Part shown: positions 1-5,858 of the stretch, one piece after another | Layout of the letters: the number at the start of each line of letters is the position of its first letter | Position numbering within the stretch: the stretch's first letter is position 1 | DNA from: Thermoflexus sp. | GTDB lineage: Bacteria; Chloroflexota; Anaerolineae; B4-G1; DUEL01 | Length of the DNA stretch: 7,748 nt | Assembly (NCBI GenBank): GCA_028276215.1 | Contig: JAPYWT010000103.1 | Span: 1-7,748 of the forward strand | Reading direction: 5' to 3' | Translations under genes and position numbers: made by a program | The notes under the pieces: model-generated | Told to the model about the DNA's origin: nothing | Seen by the model: the letters and a program-made list of their open reading frames with translations, nothing else | The model's database searches: none

Positions 1-17
1 CATTATGGAGGACGGGT

Positions 18-905
18 ATGACCTTTGCCCTCTGGCTGCTGATCCCGGTCGCCCTGGTTCTGGGGGTAGGGCTGGGCCTTTCGTTCTACCTGACCCGCCG
101 CCACTACCCGGCCGAAATCCACACCCCGGCGGAGTACGGCCTGGAGTTTGAGGAAGTGCCGCTGTGGACGGCAGACGGCCTGACCCTGCGCGGCTGGTGG
201 ATCCCTGCCCCCGGCTCGGAGCGGGCGGTGGTCATCCTGCACGGGCACGGCGGCAGCATGGACGGCGACGTCCACCGCGCGCCGATGTTCCACCGGGCCG
301 GGTTCGGGGTGCTGCTCCTGGATTTCCGTGCGCACGGCCGCAGCCCGGGCCGTCTGGCGACGTTCGGCTACAGGGAACGGTGGGACGTGCTGGCGGCGGT
401 GGAGTTCCTCAAGAGCCGGGGGGTACAGCGCATCGGGCTACTGGGCTTCTCCTACGGCGGCATGGCATCCATGCTGGCCGCCCCCATCTGCCCCGACGTC
501 CATGCCGTGGTGACCGACGGGGGGCCGGCCCGCCTGCGGTCGGCCATCATCGGCCGGGGGGCCGAACTGGGCCTGCCGAAAGGGATGACGGCTTTCCTGG
601 CCTGGGTGACCATTGCCATCACCTCGGCCCGCCTGGGCGTGAACCTCTTCCGCTACGAGCCGGTGCGCTGGGTGGGGCAAATCGCCCCCCGCCCCATCCT
701 CTTCATCCACGGCGACCTGGACCCATATTGTTTTGACTTTGACGACTTGTTCGCCGCCGCGCGCGAGCCGAAGGAGGTCTGGCGCCTGCCCGAAGTCGGG
801 CACACCCAGGCCAGCGAGGTCTACCCGGAGGAGTTCTACCGCCGCGTGGTGGGGTTCTTTGACCGGTATCTCTGCGCCGACCTCGCCTCGCTGTCTCGCT
901 CCTGA
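18..905 (+). CDS. Membrane-anchored alpha/beta hydrolase (serine hydrolase fold)
   Basis: A 295-residue alpha/beta hydrolase, probably an esterase or peptidase-like enzyme of unknown substrate. Residues 3-25 form one hydrophobic helix followed by RR, which fits an N-terminal membrane anchor. The oxyanion segment HGHGGS is at 75-80, and a DFRAHGRS loop at 102-109 is typical of the family. The nucleophile elbow GFSYGG gives Ser145. HGDLDP supplies the acid, Asp235, and VGHTQ supplies His262, so the triad is complete. The ATG at 18 is supported by GGAGG at 7-11, six bases upstream. Length is normal for the family plus an anchor. The gene converges with the minus-strand toxin gene, and a strong palindrome lies just after its stop. 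Fold and triad are visible directly; substrate specificity cannot be read from the sequence. Confidence 0.93.
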   Translation: MTFALWLLIPVALVLGVGLGLSFYLTRRHYPAEIHTPAEYGLEFEEVPLWTADGLTLRGWWIPAPGSERAVVILHGHGGSMDGDVHRAPMFHRAGFGVLLLDFRAHGRSPGRLATFGYRERWDVLAAVEFLKSRGVQRIGLLGFSYGGMASMLAAPICPDVHAVVTDGGPARLRSAIIGRGAELGLPKGMTAFLAWVTIAITSARLGVNLFRYEPVRWVGQIAPRPILFIHGDLDPYCFDFDDLFAAAREPKEVWRLPEVGHTQASEVYPEEFYRRVVGFFDRYLCADLASLSRS

Positions 906-921
906 ACGAAGTTCATAAAAG

Positions 922-970
922 AATATATTTTTCATTGCGGCGGCTTCGCCGCCGCAATGAAAAATATATT
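922..970. repeat. Perfect 23-bp-arm palindrome with TTC loop
   Basis: The arms 922-944 and 948-970 are perfectly complementary over 23 bp around the 3-nt loop TTC at 945-947. The inner 8 bp are GC-rich (CGGCGGC side) and the outer part is AT-rich (AATATATTTTTCATT side). It sits between two converging genes. It could act as a bidirectional transcription stop, but the GC stem is not followed by a clean U run on either strand, so a REP/MITE-like repeat is as likely. Two apparent short reading frames starting here are artefacts of the palindrome. Confidence 0.85.
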
Positions 971-1022
971 TCCTTTACACCCGCGGGCGAAAAAGCCAGG
1001 CTTGAGGGAGAGGAGCTGGGGA

Positions 1023-1076
1023 AGAGGTATGATGTGGCGGCGTCCAGAGGCCGCCGCCCCCAAACCCTATACCTCT
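1023..1076. other. Nested inverted repeat overlapping the toxin gene stop
   Basis: Outer arms AGAGGTAT (1023-1030) and ATACCTCT (1069-1076) are perfectly complementary. An inner stem GGCGGC (1036-1041) and GCCGCC (1050-1055) closes an 8-nt loop. The last codons and stop of the minus-strand PIN-domain gene lie in the outer arm. On the minus strand this could stabilise or end the toxin-antitoxin message, but no U-tract follows, so it is not a canonical intrinsic terminator. Confidence 0.5.
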
Positions 1077-1549
1077 CGGCGGTGGAAAGCGGTCACGTCC
1101 TCTGGCCTTGCCAGGCGGCGCAGCCAGGGCACCTGGTCAAAATCGGGGTCAAAACTGGCAATTGCCGGAATACTGCGCTCCCGGCAGGCCAGCGCAATCA
1201 ACGCGTCGTTGAAATTCAGCGCACCCGCTGAAGAGCGAATCAGCGCCAGCGCTTCTTCATAGAGGCGTGGCACATCGGGCAGTATCCAGGTAATCATCTC
1301 CTGAGGCACGCGGTGGCTCAGTCGGTCCAACAGCACACTAACTTCTGCAACAAGATTCTTCTCGTGCAGACGACGTATGGCAGCGCTGACGGCTTCGGCG
1401 ACCGCGCAGTCAAAGTAAAAGAGTTCGCCGCCTGTCGCAAGAAGAGCGCTTTCCAGGGCCAGGGCCTGATCTCGCCAGAGATCGCGCGGATTGATAAGGG
1501 CCACCAGCACCGATGAGTCCACAGCGATGAGCACCTTACACCTCATCAT
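1067..1549 (-). CDS. vapC: PIN-domain ribonuclease toxin, VapC type
   Basis: A 160-residue PIN-domain protein, the toxin half of a type II toxin-antitoxin pair. PIN toxins are Mg-dependent RNases that cut tRNA, rRNA or mRNA in the cytoplasm. The acidic active-site set is present: Asp11 (VDSSVLVALI), Glu52 (AVAEAVSAA), Asp115 (NFNDALIA) and Asp134 in SFDPDFD. The C-terminal FDPDFDQVP segment is typical of VapC-like proteins. The frame begins ATGATG at 1549, inside the end of the antitoxin gene (14-bp overlap), which implies translational coupling; the second ATG at 1546 is equally possible. Slightly longer than the usual 125-145 residues. Fold and partner arrangement are seen directly; toxicity and RNA target are inferred from the family. 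Confidence 0.9.
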   Translation of the reverse strand: MMRCKVLIAVDSSVLVALINPRDLWRDQALALESALLATGGELFYFDCAVAEAVSAAIRRLHEKNLVAEVSVLLDRLSHRVPQEMITWILPDVPRLYEEALALIRSSAGALNFNDALIALACRERSIPAIASFDPDFDQVPWLRRLARPEDVTAFHRREV

Positions 1550-1817
1550 AAAGGGCTTCTGTATCGGCCAGCGCGTCGCCTTCGTATCCTTCGGCGAGCA
1601 AATTTACCCACCTTCTGAGGCTTGAAGCCGGCACAGGCACCGTCGGATACAGATACGGCGCGCCCTGCGGTTTGGTGACCGTCTCCACTACCTGTCCTTT
1701 CTGCGCCAGTTCGTACACGAATCGGACGAACTGCTCTACAACAGCCAGGCTTTCCGGCGGCAGTTTTTCCAGCAAAGAAAGGATGCGGCTCTGGACCTGT
1801 TCCGCATACACGCTCAT
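1536..1817 (-). CDS. Antitoxin of the PIN-domain toxin (DUF2281-like)
   Basis: A 93-residue acidic protein directly upstream of and overlapping the PIN toxin, so it is read as the cognate antitoxin that would neutralise the RNase and repress the operon. Residues about 7-40 form an amphipathic helical segment (LLEKLPPESLAVVEQFVRFV) like those of DUF2281-type antitoxins. The C-terminus is acidic (GDALADTEALYDEV), as seen in many small antitoxins that wrap a toxin. The reading frame stays open much further upstream, but ATG at 1817 is chosen: it is preceded by AAGGGG at 1825-1830, and any extension would run antisense through the next gene. No clear ribbon-helix-helix or AbrB signature was recognised, so the DNA-binding mode is unknown. 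Confidence 0.82.
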   Translation of the reverse strand: MSVYAEQVQSRILSLLEKLPPESLAVVEQFVRFVYELAQKGQVVETVTKPQGAPYLYPTVPVPASSLRRWVNLLAEGYEGDALADTEALYDEV

Positions 1818-1837
1818 CGTGCCACCCCTTGCAATCA

Positions 1838-1865
1838 ATTCTAACACGTTCTCCCGTTTTGACAA
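1838..1865 (-). promoter_or_regulatory. Sigma-70-like promoter of the toxin-antitoxin operon
   Basis: Read on the minus strand: -35 TTGTCA (1865-1860), 16-bp spacer, -10 TAGAAT (1843-1838), each one mismatch from consensus. Transcription would begin near 1831, giving a leader of about 14 nt that still includes the AAGGGG ribosome site. CAATTC occurs on the plus strand at both 1836-1841 and 1863-1868, 27 bp apart, bracketing the promoter; these could be operator half-sites, but that is a guess. Confidence 0.6.
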
Positions 1866-1868
1866 TTC

Positions 1869-2960
1869 ATGACCCTGCACCTGCACTTTCCCGACGACGG
1901 CTGGGAGCGCATCGCGCGCGATGGGTCCGCCTGGTGGGCCGGGGAACTGGACCGCCCGCTGGTGGTGCTGGAATGCGTGGAGCCGGAGGGCCGCCGCAAA
2001 CCGCACTTCGCCAGCACCTTCCTGGGCAACTTCCCGCCGGACATGCCCGCCGACGACATCCTGGACCTCTTCGTCCCGCGCCTGGAGGCCACCCACTACC
2101 TGGGCGACGCCTTCCCCCGCTTCTGGCCGAACTTCGGTCCGGGCATCGTCGCCGCCTTCGCCGGGGCACAGGTCCACCCCGCCGCCGACACCACCTGGTT
2201 CACCCCCGCCCACACCGGCCCGATTGCCGACCTGCACGTCTCCGTGGACTGGGAAAACATGTGGTGGCAGCGGGTATGGCAAATGACCCGGGCCGCCGTG
2301 GCCCGCTGGGGCGGGCAACTGACGGTGGGGTTCACCGACCTGGGCGGCAATCTGGACATCCTGGCCCACCTGCGCGGCACCTGGCAACTGATGATAGACC
2401 TGGCCCGGACGCCGGAGGAGGTGGACCGTCTGGTGGGGGAGACGACGGCGGCCTGGCTGGCCTGCTACGAACGTCTCTACAGCCTGATCGCGCCAGCCGG
2501 GCGGGGCGTCACCCCCTGGGCGCCCTGCTGGTCACCGGGACGGGGCTACATGCTCCAGAGCGACATCTCCTACAACATCTCTCCGCAGATGTTCGCCCGC
2601 TTCGTCCTGCCGGACCTGGAAGCCTGCTGCGCAGCCCTGGACTACGCCTTCTACCACCTGGACGGGGTCGGGCAACTCCGCCATCTGGACCTGCTCCTCT
2701 CGCTCCCGCGGCTGCGCGGCATCCAGTGGGTGCCCGGCTACGGGAAGCCCGGGCCGGAGCAGTGGCTTCCGGTGCTGCGGCGCATCCGGGAAAGCGGCAA
2801 ACTCTGCCAGGTGACGGTCTCGCCGGAGGGCGCGCTGACCATCATCCGGGCGCTGGGGGGCAAAGGTTTCTGCTTCATCATTGACGAACCGCCGCTGACC
2901 CCCGCCGAGGGCGCTGCCTTCCTGCGGGAATTGGATGAAACCACAAAGACACGAAGTTAA
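1869..2960 (+). CDS. Uroporphyrinogen decarboxylase-fold protein (UroD/MtaA superfamily, non-haem role likely)
   Basis: A 363-residue protein of the uroporphyrinogen decarboxylase/corrinoid methyltransferase superfamily (TIM barrel). The diagnostic stretch is residues 240-290: a helix QMFARFVLPDLEA, then YHLDG (261-266), then a hydrophobic strand and IQWVPG. In MtaA/MtbA methyltransferases this position reads HxC and binds zinc; here His263 remains but the Cys is Asp265. The N-terminal Arg-rich substrate motif of true HemE is not seen, so haem synthesis is unlikely. Start ATG 1869 has no Shine-Dalgarno site, and the spacer to the divergent antitoxin gene is only 51 bp. It is probably co-transcribed with the GH38-like gene 28 bp downstream, pointing to a carbohydrate-linked role. 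The last codons (TTKTRS) come from an intergenic-type repeat. Substrate unknown. Confidence 0.82.
   Translation: MTLHLHFPDDGWERIARDGSAWWAGELDRPLVVLECVEPEGRRKPHFASTFLGNFPPDMPADDILDLFVPRLEATHYLGDAFPRFWPNFGPGIVAAFAGAQVHPAADTTWFTPAHTGPIADLHVSVDWENMWWQRVWQMTRAAVARWGGQLTVGFTDLGGNLDILAHLRGTWQLMIDLARTPEEVDRLVGETTAAWLACYERLYSLIAPAGRGVTPWAPCWSPGRGYMLQSDISYNISPQMFARFVLPDLEACCAALDYAFYHLDGVGQLRHLDLLLSLPRLRGIQWVPGYGKPGPEQWLPVLRRIRESGKLCQVTVSPEGALTIIRALGGKGFCFIIDEPPLTPAEGAAFLRELDETTKTRS
2938..2956 (+). repeat. Octamer-type repeat forming the C-terminus of the UroD-like gene
   Basis: AAACCACAAAGACACGAAG has a degenerate 8-bp period (CACAAAGA/CACGAAGT). It belongs to the same type as the inverted copy at 5955-5985; AAAGACAC (2945-2952) matches GTGTCTTT (5970-5977). 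It encodes the final residues ETTKTRS of the UroD-like protein. Confidence 0.6.
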
Positions 2961-2985
2961 TTGTTAATTCTTTAATTGTTAATTC
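2957..2985 (+). repeat. Heptanucleotide tandem repeat TTAATTG/TTAATTC x4
   Basis: Four 7-bp units: TTAATTG (2957), TTAATTC (2964), one extra T (2971), TTAATTG (2972), TTAATTC (2979). The two 14-bp halves are identical. The array is almost pure AT in a GC-rich region, supplies the TAA stop (2958-2960) of the upstream gene, and fills the whole spacer before the GH38-like start, leaving no ribosome binding site there. Confidence 0.9.
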
Positions 2986-2988
2986 CCG

Positions 2989-5583
2989 ATGAACATCCCC
3001 AACCTGGTGCTGACACTGCTGACCCCTCGTTGCGTCCCACCGGTGTTCCTGCGGGCGGCCGTCCGTCTGGCCGTGGCGCTCCTGCGCTGGCGGTATGCAC
3101 GGGAGGACCGCCGCCAGGCCGCCGCGCCGCCGCCCTATCCTGCTCCCGCCGGACCGCTCTATCTGGTGGACGGCTACCACGGTGGCGTCGTCTTCTGGGA
3201 CTGGCTGGCCCTGCCCGGCGGCGGCCTCTGGTACCTCTACAACTGGCCGCTGTGCCTGCGACCGGCCCTGGAACGGGCCCTGCGGGACGACCGTTTCCGG
3301 GCCACGCTGGACCTGGACGGCTGGACGTACGAGGACATGGCGGTTCGGGCGCCCGAGGCCATCCGGCAGATGCAGGAGGCGCTCCGGTTGGGCCGGCTGG
3401 AGGTCGTGAACGGCACCTACGGCCAGCCGCTGGCCCTGTCCGTCAGCGGCGAGTCGTTCATCCGCCAACTCTTCTACGGCCTGGAGGCCATCGGGCGGGT
3501 GCTGGGGGCCGAGGTGACCGTCTTCTACTCCCAGGAGCCCGCGTATTTCCCCCAGTTGCCCCAGATTCTGCGGGGGTTTGGCTTTCGGGGCGTGATCCTG
3601 CGCACCCAGTGGGCGGCCTTCGGCACCGACCCGGCCTGTGATGCCGACGTCGTCCGCTGGCAGGGGCCCGACGGGAGCACCATCCCCGCCGTCCCCCGCT
3701 ACACCTTCCAGCGCTACGACCGCCTGCGGGCCGAACATCCGGGCCTGCCGCACATGGCCCTGGCTGCCGGGGAGCGGGCGGACTGGGAACCGGAGAGCCT
3801 GGCGCCCTTTGAGCGGGCCGCCCGGGAGCGGGGCATCGCCCATCCCCTGGTCACCGACCTGAAGGACGTGAACCTGCCCGACGCCCCCCTACCCCACGCC
3901 CTGGCCCTGGCCGCGACCCCCAACGTCTGTTTCGTCACCCCCTCGGAGTACTTCGCCCTGGCGGGGGAGGAGGGTCCGACGGTGGCCTACACGCCGGACG
4001 ACATCCCCAGCACCCTGCCGTGGGGCCTGCAGGCGGAGGGGCTGATGCGGGCCCGTGTGGCGGCGGAGCGCGCGCTGCTGACGGCGGAGCGGCTGGACGC
4101 GGTGGCGTATCTCCTGGGACGGGAAAGCCAGGAGGAGCACCTGGCGGAGGCGTGGAAAAATCTCTGCCTGGCCCAGCACCACGACCTGCACGTCTGCGGG
4201 CCGTGGCACTCCCGGCGGCACGGCTGCTCCATGGCCGAAGTGGGGGTGGAGCACGCCGAACGGGCCCGACGGGCCGCCGGGGAGGTGACCCGGGCCGCGC
4301 TGGCCTATCTGGCGGAGGGGGCAGGGGGCGACATCCTGGTCTTCAACCCGTCCCCCTGGCCCCGGCGGGAGTACGTGGAGGTTCCGGTAAATCGCAGGAT
4401 AAATCCTGCGCTACAAATACTGGTTGACGATGCGGGAGAGGTGCCCTGTCAGTGGGTCCCTGCCGGAGACGGCGACTGGCGGGTGGGCTTTGCCCTGGAC
4501 CTGCCCCCGCTGGGATACCGATGCCTGCGCTGGGTTCCGGACCAGACCGCAATGGAGACGGAACCGTTCCAGAACCCCTGGTACCGGGCAACCGTCCACC
4601 CCGACGGCAGTTTCCAATTGGAAGTGGACGGTCAACCGCTGATCACTGCCGGGGGTTACCTGACTGTCTGGCGGGACGGGGCGTGGTACGATTCCCGCTC
4701 CTCCATCCGGCGGGTAGAAGTGAGCGAAGAGGGCCCGGTCTACTGCCGTTACCGGATAGCGGGAGAGGTCGCCGGCATCCCCTTCTGCCAAACCGTCACC
4801 CTCTACCGGACCCTGCCCCGCATAGACGGGTGCATGGTGCTGGATTTCGGAGACGGGGTGTACCTGGGCCCTCAACTGGAGGATGACCGGCCCGAGCGGG
4901 CGATGTCGGTGCAGGATGAGAAGAAACTGTGCCTGGCGTTCGCGACGCCGCTGAGTCGGGCCTGGTGCGATTCGCCGTTTCTGGTGGCCCGGACGGGCCA
5001 GGAGCGAATGGTCGGCCTGCACGGGGTGAGGCTGGAGGACGGGGACAGCGCGGGGGTGGCCTTCTTCCACCGGGGGACGCCGGGGTACCACCTGGACCGC
5101 CGGGAGGGGGTGCTGCGGAACGTGCTGGCCTGGGGGCCCCGGGAGTGGATGTACGCCAGCGACAACTCGGTCACCCGGGGGCGCTCCCGCTACACGGCGC
5201 TGCGCGGGCGCCAGGAGTACGAGTACGCCATCCTGCCCTACACCCCCCGTGGGGCAAGATTCGTCTTGCCTCGCGCGGCCCTGGACTTCCAACTCCCCTG
5301 CCGCTGGCAAATGTTGCAGGCCCTCTCAGGCCGCCCGGCAGTCCCCCGGTCGTTCCTGAGCGTGGAGCCCGAATCGGTCCTGGCGACGGCCCTCTTCGTC
5401 CACCGGGGCCGGGTCTACCTCCGCCTGTGGAACGCGTCCGGGCAGGAGGCCGTCGCCGCCATCCGCACCCCGTGGGTCCGGGAATGGCATCCGGTGGACC
5501 TGCGGCTCCGGCGAGACGGCGCGCCACTCCCGTCCGACAACATTCCTCTGCCCCCTTGGGGCATCCGGACGTTGGAGATTTGA
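2989..5583 (+). CDS. GH38-like glycoside hydrolase (alpha-mannosidase-type), divergent active site
   Basis: An 864-residue protein with glycoside hydrolase family 38 architecture. Residues 57-330 form the N-terminal barrel: YLVDGYHGG (59-66) sits where GH38 has its HxD metal site, and FYSQEPAYFPQLPQIL (179-194) where the nucleophile segment DPFGHS..PYIL lies. QHHDLHVCGPW (396-406) matches the QxHDxxxGT motif in the helical middle domain. The C-terminal beta domains start at ILVFNPSPWPRREYVEVPV (449-467), a strong GH38 hallmark, and run through ENP/WYRATVHPDGS (525-541) to the end. GH38 enzymes are Zn-dependent retaining alpha-mannosidases; here the metal Asp appears to be Gly and the nucleophile Glu183 or Gln182, so activity may differ. 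Residues 1-55 are extra, with a hydrophobic helix (16-33) that could be an anchor. No Shine-Dalgarno site precedes ATG 2989. Two palindromic repeats are translated within the gene. Confidence 0.85.
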   Translation: MNIPNLVLTLLTPRCVPPVFLRAAVRLAVALLRWRYAREDRRQAAAPPPYPAPAGPLYLVDGYHGGVVFWDWLALPGGGLWYLYNWPLCLRPALERALRDDRFRATLDLDGWTYEDMAVRAPEAIRQMQEALRLGRLEVVNGTYGQPLALSVSGESFIRQLFYGLEAIGRVLGAEVTVFYSQEPAYFPQLPQILRGFGFRGVILRTQWAAFGTDPACDADVVRWQGPDGSTIPAVPRYTFQRYDRLRAEHPGLPHMALAAGERADWEPESLAPFERAARERGIAHPLVTDLKDVNLPDAPLPHALALAATPNVCFVTPSEYFALAGEEGPTVAYTPDDIPSTLPWGLQAEGLMRARVAAERALLTAERLDAVAYLLGRESQEEHLAEAWKNLCLAQHHDLHVCGPWHSRRHGCSMAEVGVEHAERARRAAGEVTRAALAYLAEGAGGDILVFNPSPWPRREYVEVPVNRRINPALQILVDDAGEVPCQWVPAGDGDWRVGFALDLPPLGYRCLRWVPDQTAMETEPFQNPWYRATVHPDGSFQLEVDGQPLITAGGYLTVWRDGAWYDSRSSIRRVEVSEEGPVYCRYRIAGEVAGIPFCQTVTLYRTLPRIDGCMVLDFGDGVYLGPQLEDDRPERAMSVQDEKKLCLAFATPLSRAWCDSPFLVARTGQERMVGLHGVRLEDGDSAGVAFFHRGTPGYHLDRREGVLRNVLAWGPREWMYASDNSVTRGRSRYTALRGRQEYEYAILPYTPRGARFVLPRAALDFQLPCRWQMLQALSGRPAVPRSFLSVEPESVLATALFVHRGRVYLRLWNASGQEAVAAIRTPWVREWHPVDLRLRRDGAPLPSDNIPLPPWGIRTLEI
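4390..4416 (-). repeat. REP-like palindrome inside the GH38-like CDS (copy 1)
   Basis: CGCAGGAT (4393-4400), two-base loop, ATCCTGCG (4403-4410): perfect 8-bp arms, followed by CTACAAA. Read on the minus strand it begins TTTGTAGCGCAGG, matching the intergenic TGTAGCGCAGG at 5782-5792. It is translated as NRRINPALQ at GH38 residues 468-476, in a linker between two beta strands (after VEVPV, before ILVDDAGEV). Confidence 0.75.
5251..5272 (+). repeat. REP-like palindrome inside the GH38-like CDS (copy 2)
   Basis: GGCAAGA (5253-5259), loop TTCG, TCTTGCC (5264-5270): perfect 7-bp arms, extendable outward with a G-T and a G-C pair. The core GCAAGATTCGTCTTGC aligns with GCAGGATAAATCCTGC of copy 1 at 11 of 16 positions. 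Two of the five differences form a compensated A-T to G-C swap in the stem. It encodes the RGARFVLPR segment near residues 754-762. Confidence 0.6.
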
Positions 5584-5598
5584 CCTCTGCCCCCCCTT

Positions 5599-5626
5599 TT
5601 GCGTCCCCGCAAACTTCTGCTACAAT
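5599..5626 (+). promoter_or_regulatory. Candidate promoter for the yqeC operon
   Basis: TTGCGT (5599-5604), 16-bp spacer, TACAAT (5621-5626), the latter preceded by TGC, i.e. an extended -10 (TGnTACAAT). The -10 is one mismatch from consensus; the -35 keeps only TTG. It lies 15 bp after the GH38-like stop and would yield a leader of about 385 nt before the YqeC start. Confidence 0.45.
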
Positions 5627-5679
5627 AGACGACGGACGACAGACCATAGACCACGGACGACGGACCACAGACGAGAGAT
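5624..5679 (+). repeat. Degenerate heptanucleotide tandem repeat, consensus SAYRGAC
   Basis: Eight consecutive 7-bp units in register: AATAGAC, GACGGAC, GACAGAC, CATAGAC, CACGGAC, GACGGAC, CACAGAC, GAGAGAT. GAC is kept at the unit end in seven of eight. The first unit overlaps the candidate -10 box. Comparable heptanucleotide arrays (STRR) are known from cyanobacteria; similarity in period only is claimed. Confidence 0.85.
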
Positions 5680-5777
5680 CGTTCAAGGAGAACGTACCAG
5701 GCACTTCTGGAAATGCCTGTAACTACCTGCCCGGGGGCTTCTGGGCAAGCGCCATAAAAGACGGTGGCGGAGATACG
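5680..5777 (+). ncRNA. Candidate structured leader RNA (possible Moco-type riboswitch)
   Basis: Complementary segments suggest a folded RNA. H1 CGTTC/GAACG (5680-5684/5690-5694). H2 CAGGCA/TGCCTG (5698-5703/5714-5719). H3 TGCCC/GGGCA (5728-5732/5743-5747). H4 CGCCA/TGGCG (5750-5754/5765-5769). CGTA (5693-5696) can pair with TACG (5774-5777) to close a junction around H2-H4, in competition with H1. H2, H3 and H4 all have 10-nt loops, and CTTCTGG recurs at 5704-5710 and 5738-5744. It lies downstream of the promoter-like site and upstream of genes for molybdenum cofactor handling, the usual setting of the Moco riboswitch. The family assignment is inference from context, not a covariance match. 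Confidence 0.35.
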
Positions 5778-5783
5778 CCCCTG

Positions 5784-5858
5784 TAGCGCAGGCCGCCAGG
5801 CCTGCATGCAGGCTGACAAAGTTCCATAGAATAACAAGAACATTCGTGGCCTGCGCTA
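5784..5858. repeat. 75-bp element with 11-bp terminal inverted repeats
   Basis: TAGCGCAGGCC (5784-5794) and GGCCTGCGCTA (5848-5858) are exact inverted repeats 53 bp apart. Inside lies a perfect 14-bp palindrome GCCTGCATGCAGGC (5800-5813). The left end shares TGTAGCGCAGG with the palindrome inside the GH38-like gene. It may be a small MITE-like element or two facing REP units. No flanking target duplication was recognised. Confidence 0.55.

Noticed and set aside
922..970. Classical rho-independent terminator
   Set aside because: The GC stem is followed by AATGAAAAATATATT rather than a U run; termination is possible but not supported by the canonical pattern.
935..1262. Two short plus-strand frames starting in or near the palindrome
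   Set aside because: Their N-termini are made by the inverted repeat and the rest is antisense to the PIN-domain gene.
1818..2387. N-terminal extension of the antitoxin frame
   Set aside because: It would be antisense to the UroD-like gene and is Gly/Gln/Arg-rich. The ATG at 1817 has its own ribosome site and promoter.
1869..2960. HemE (true uroporphyrinogen decarboxylase)
   Set aside because: The HemE N-terminal substrate-binding motif is not seen, no haem genes are nearby, and the protein resembles the divergent MtaA-like branch.
2878..3843. 321-codon minus-strand open frame
   Set aside because: It lies antisense to the well-supported GH38-like gene, has low-complexity Arg/Gln/Gly/Pro-rich composition and shows no recognisable domain; it is a GC-rich shadow.
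5624..5679. CRISPR array
   Set aside because: The repeats are 7 bp and contiguous with no spacers, so it is a short tandem repeat.
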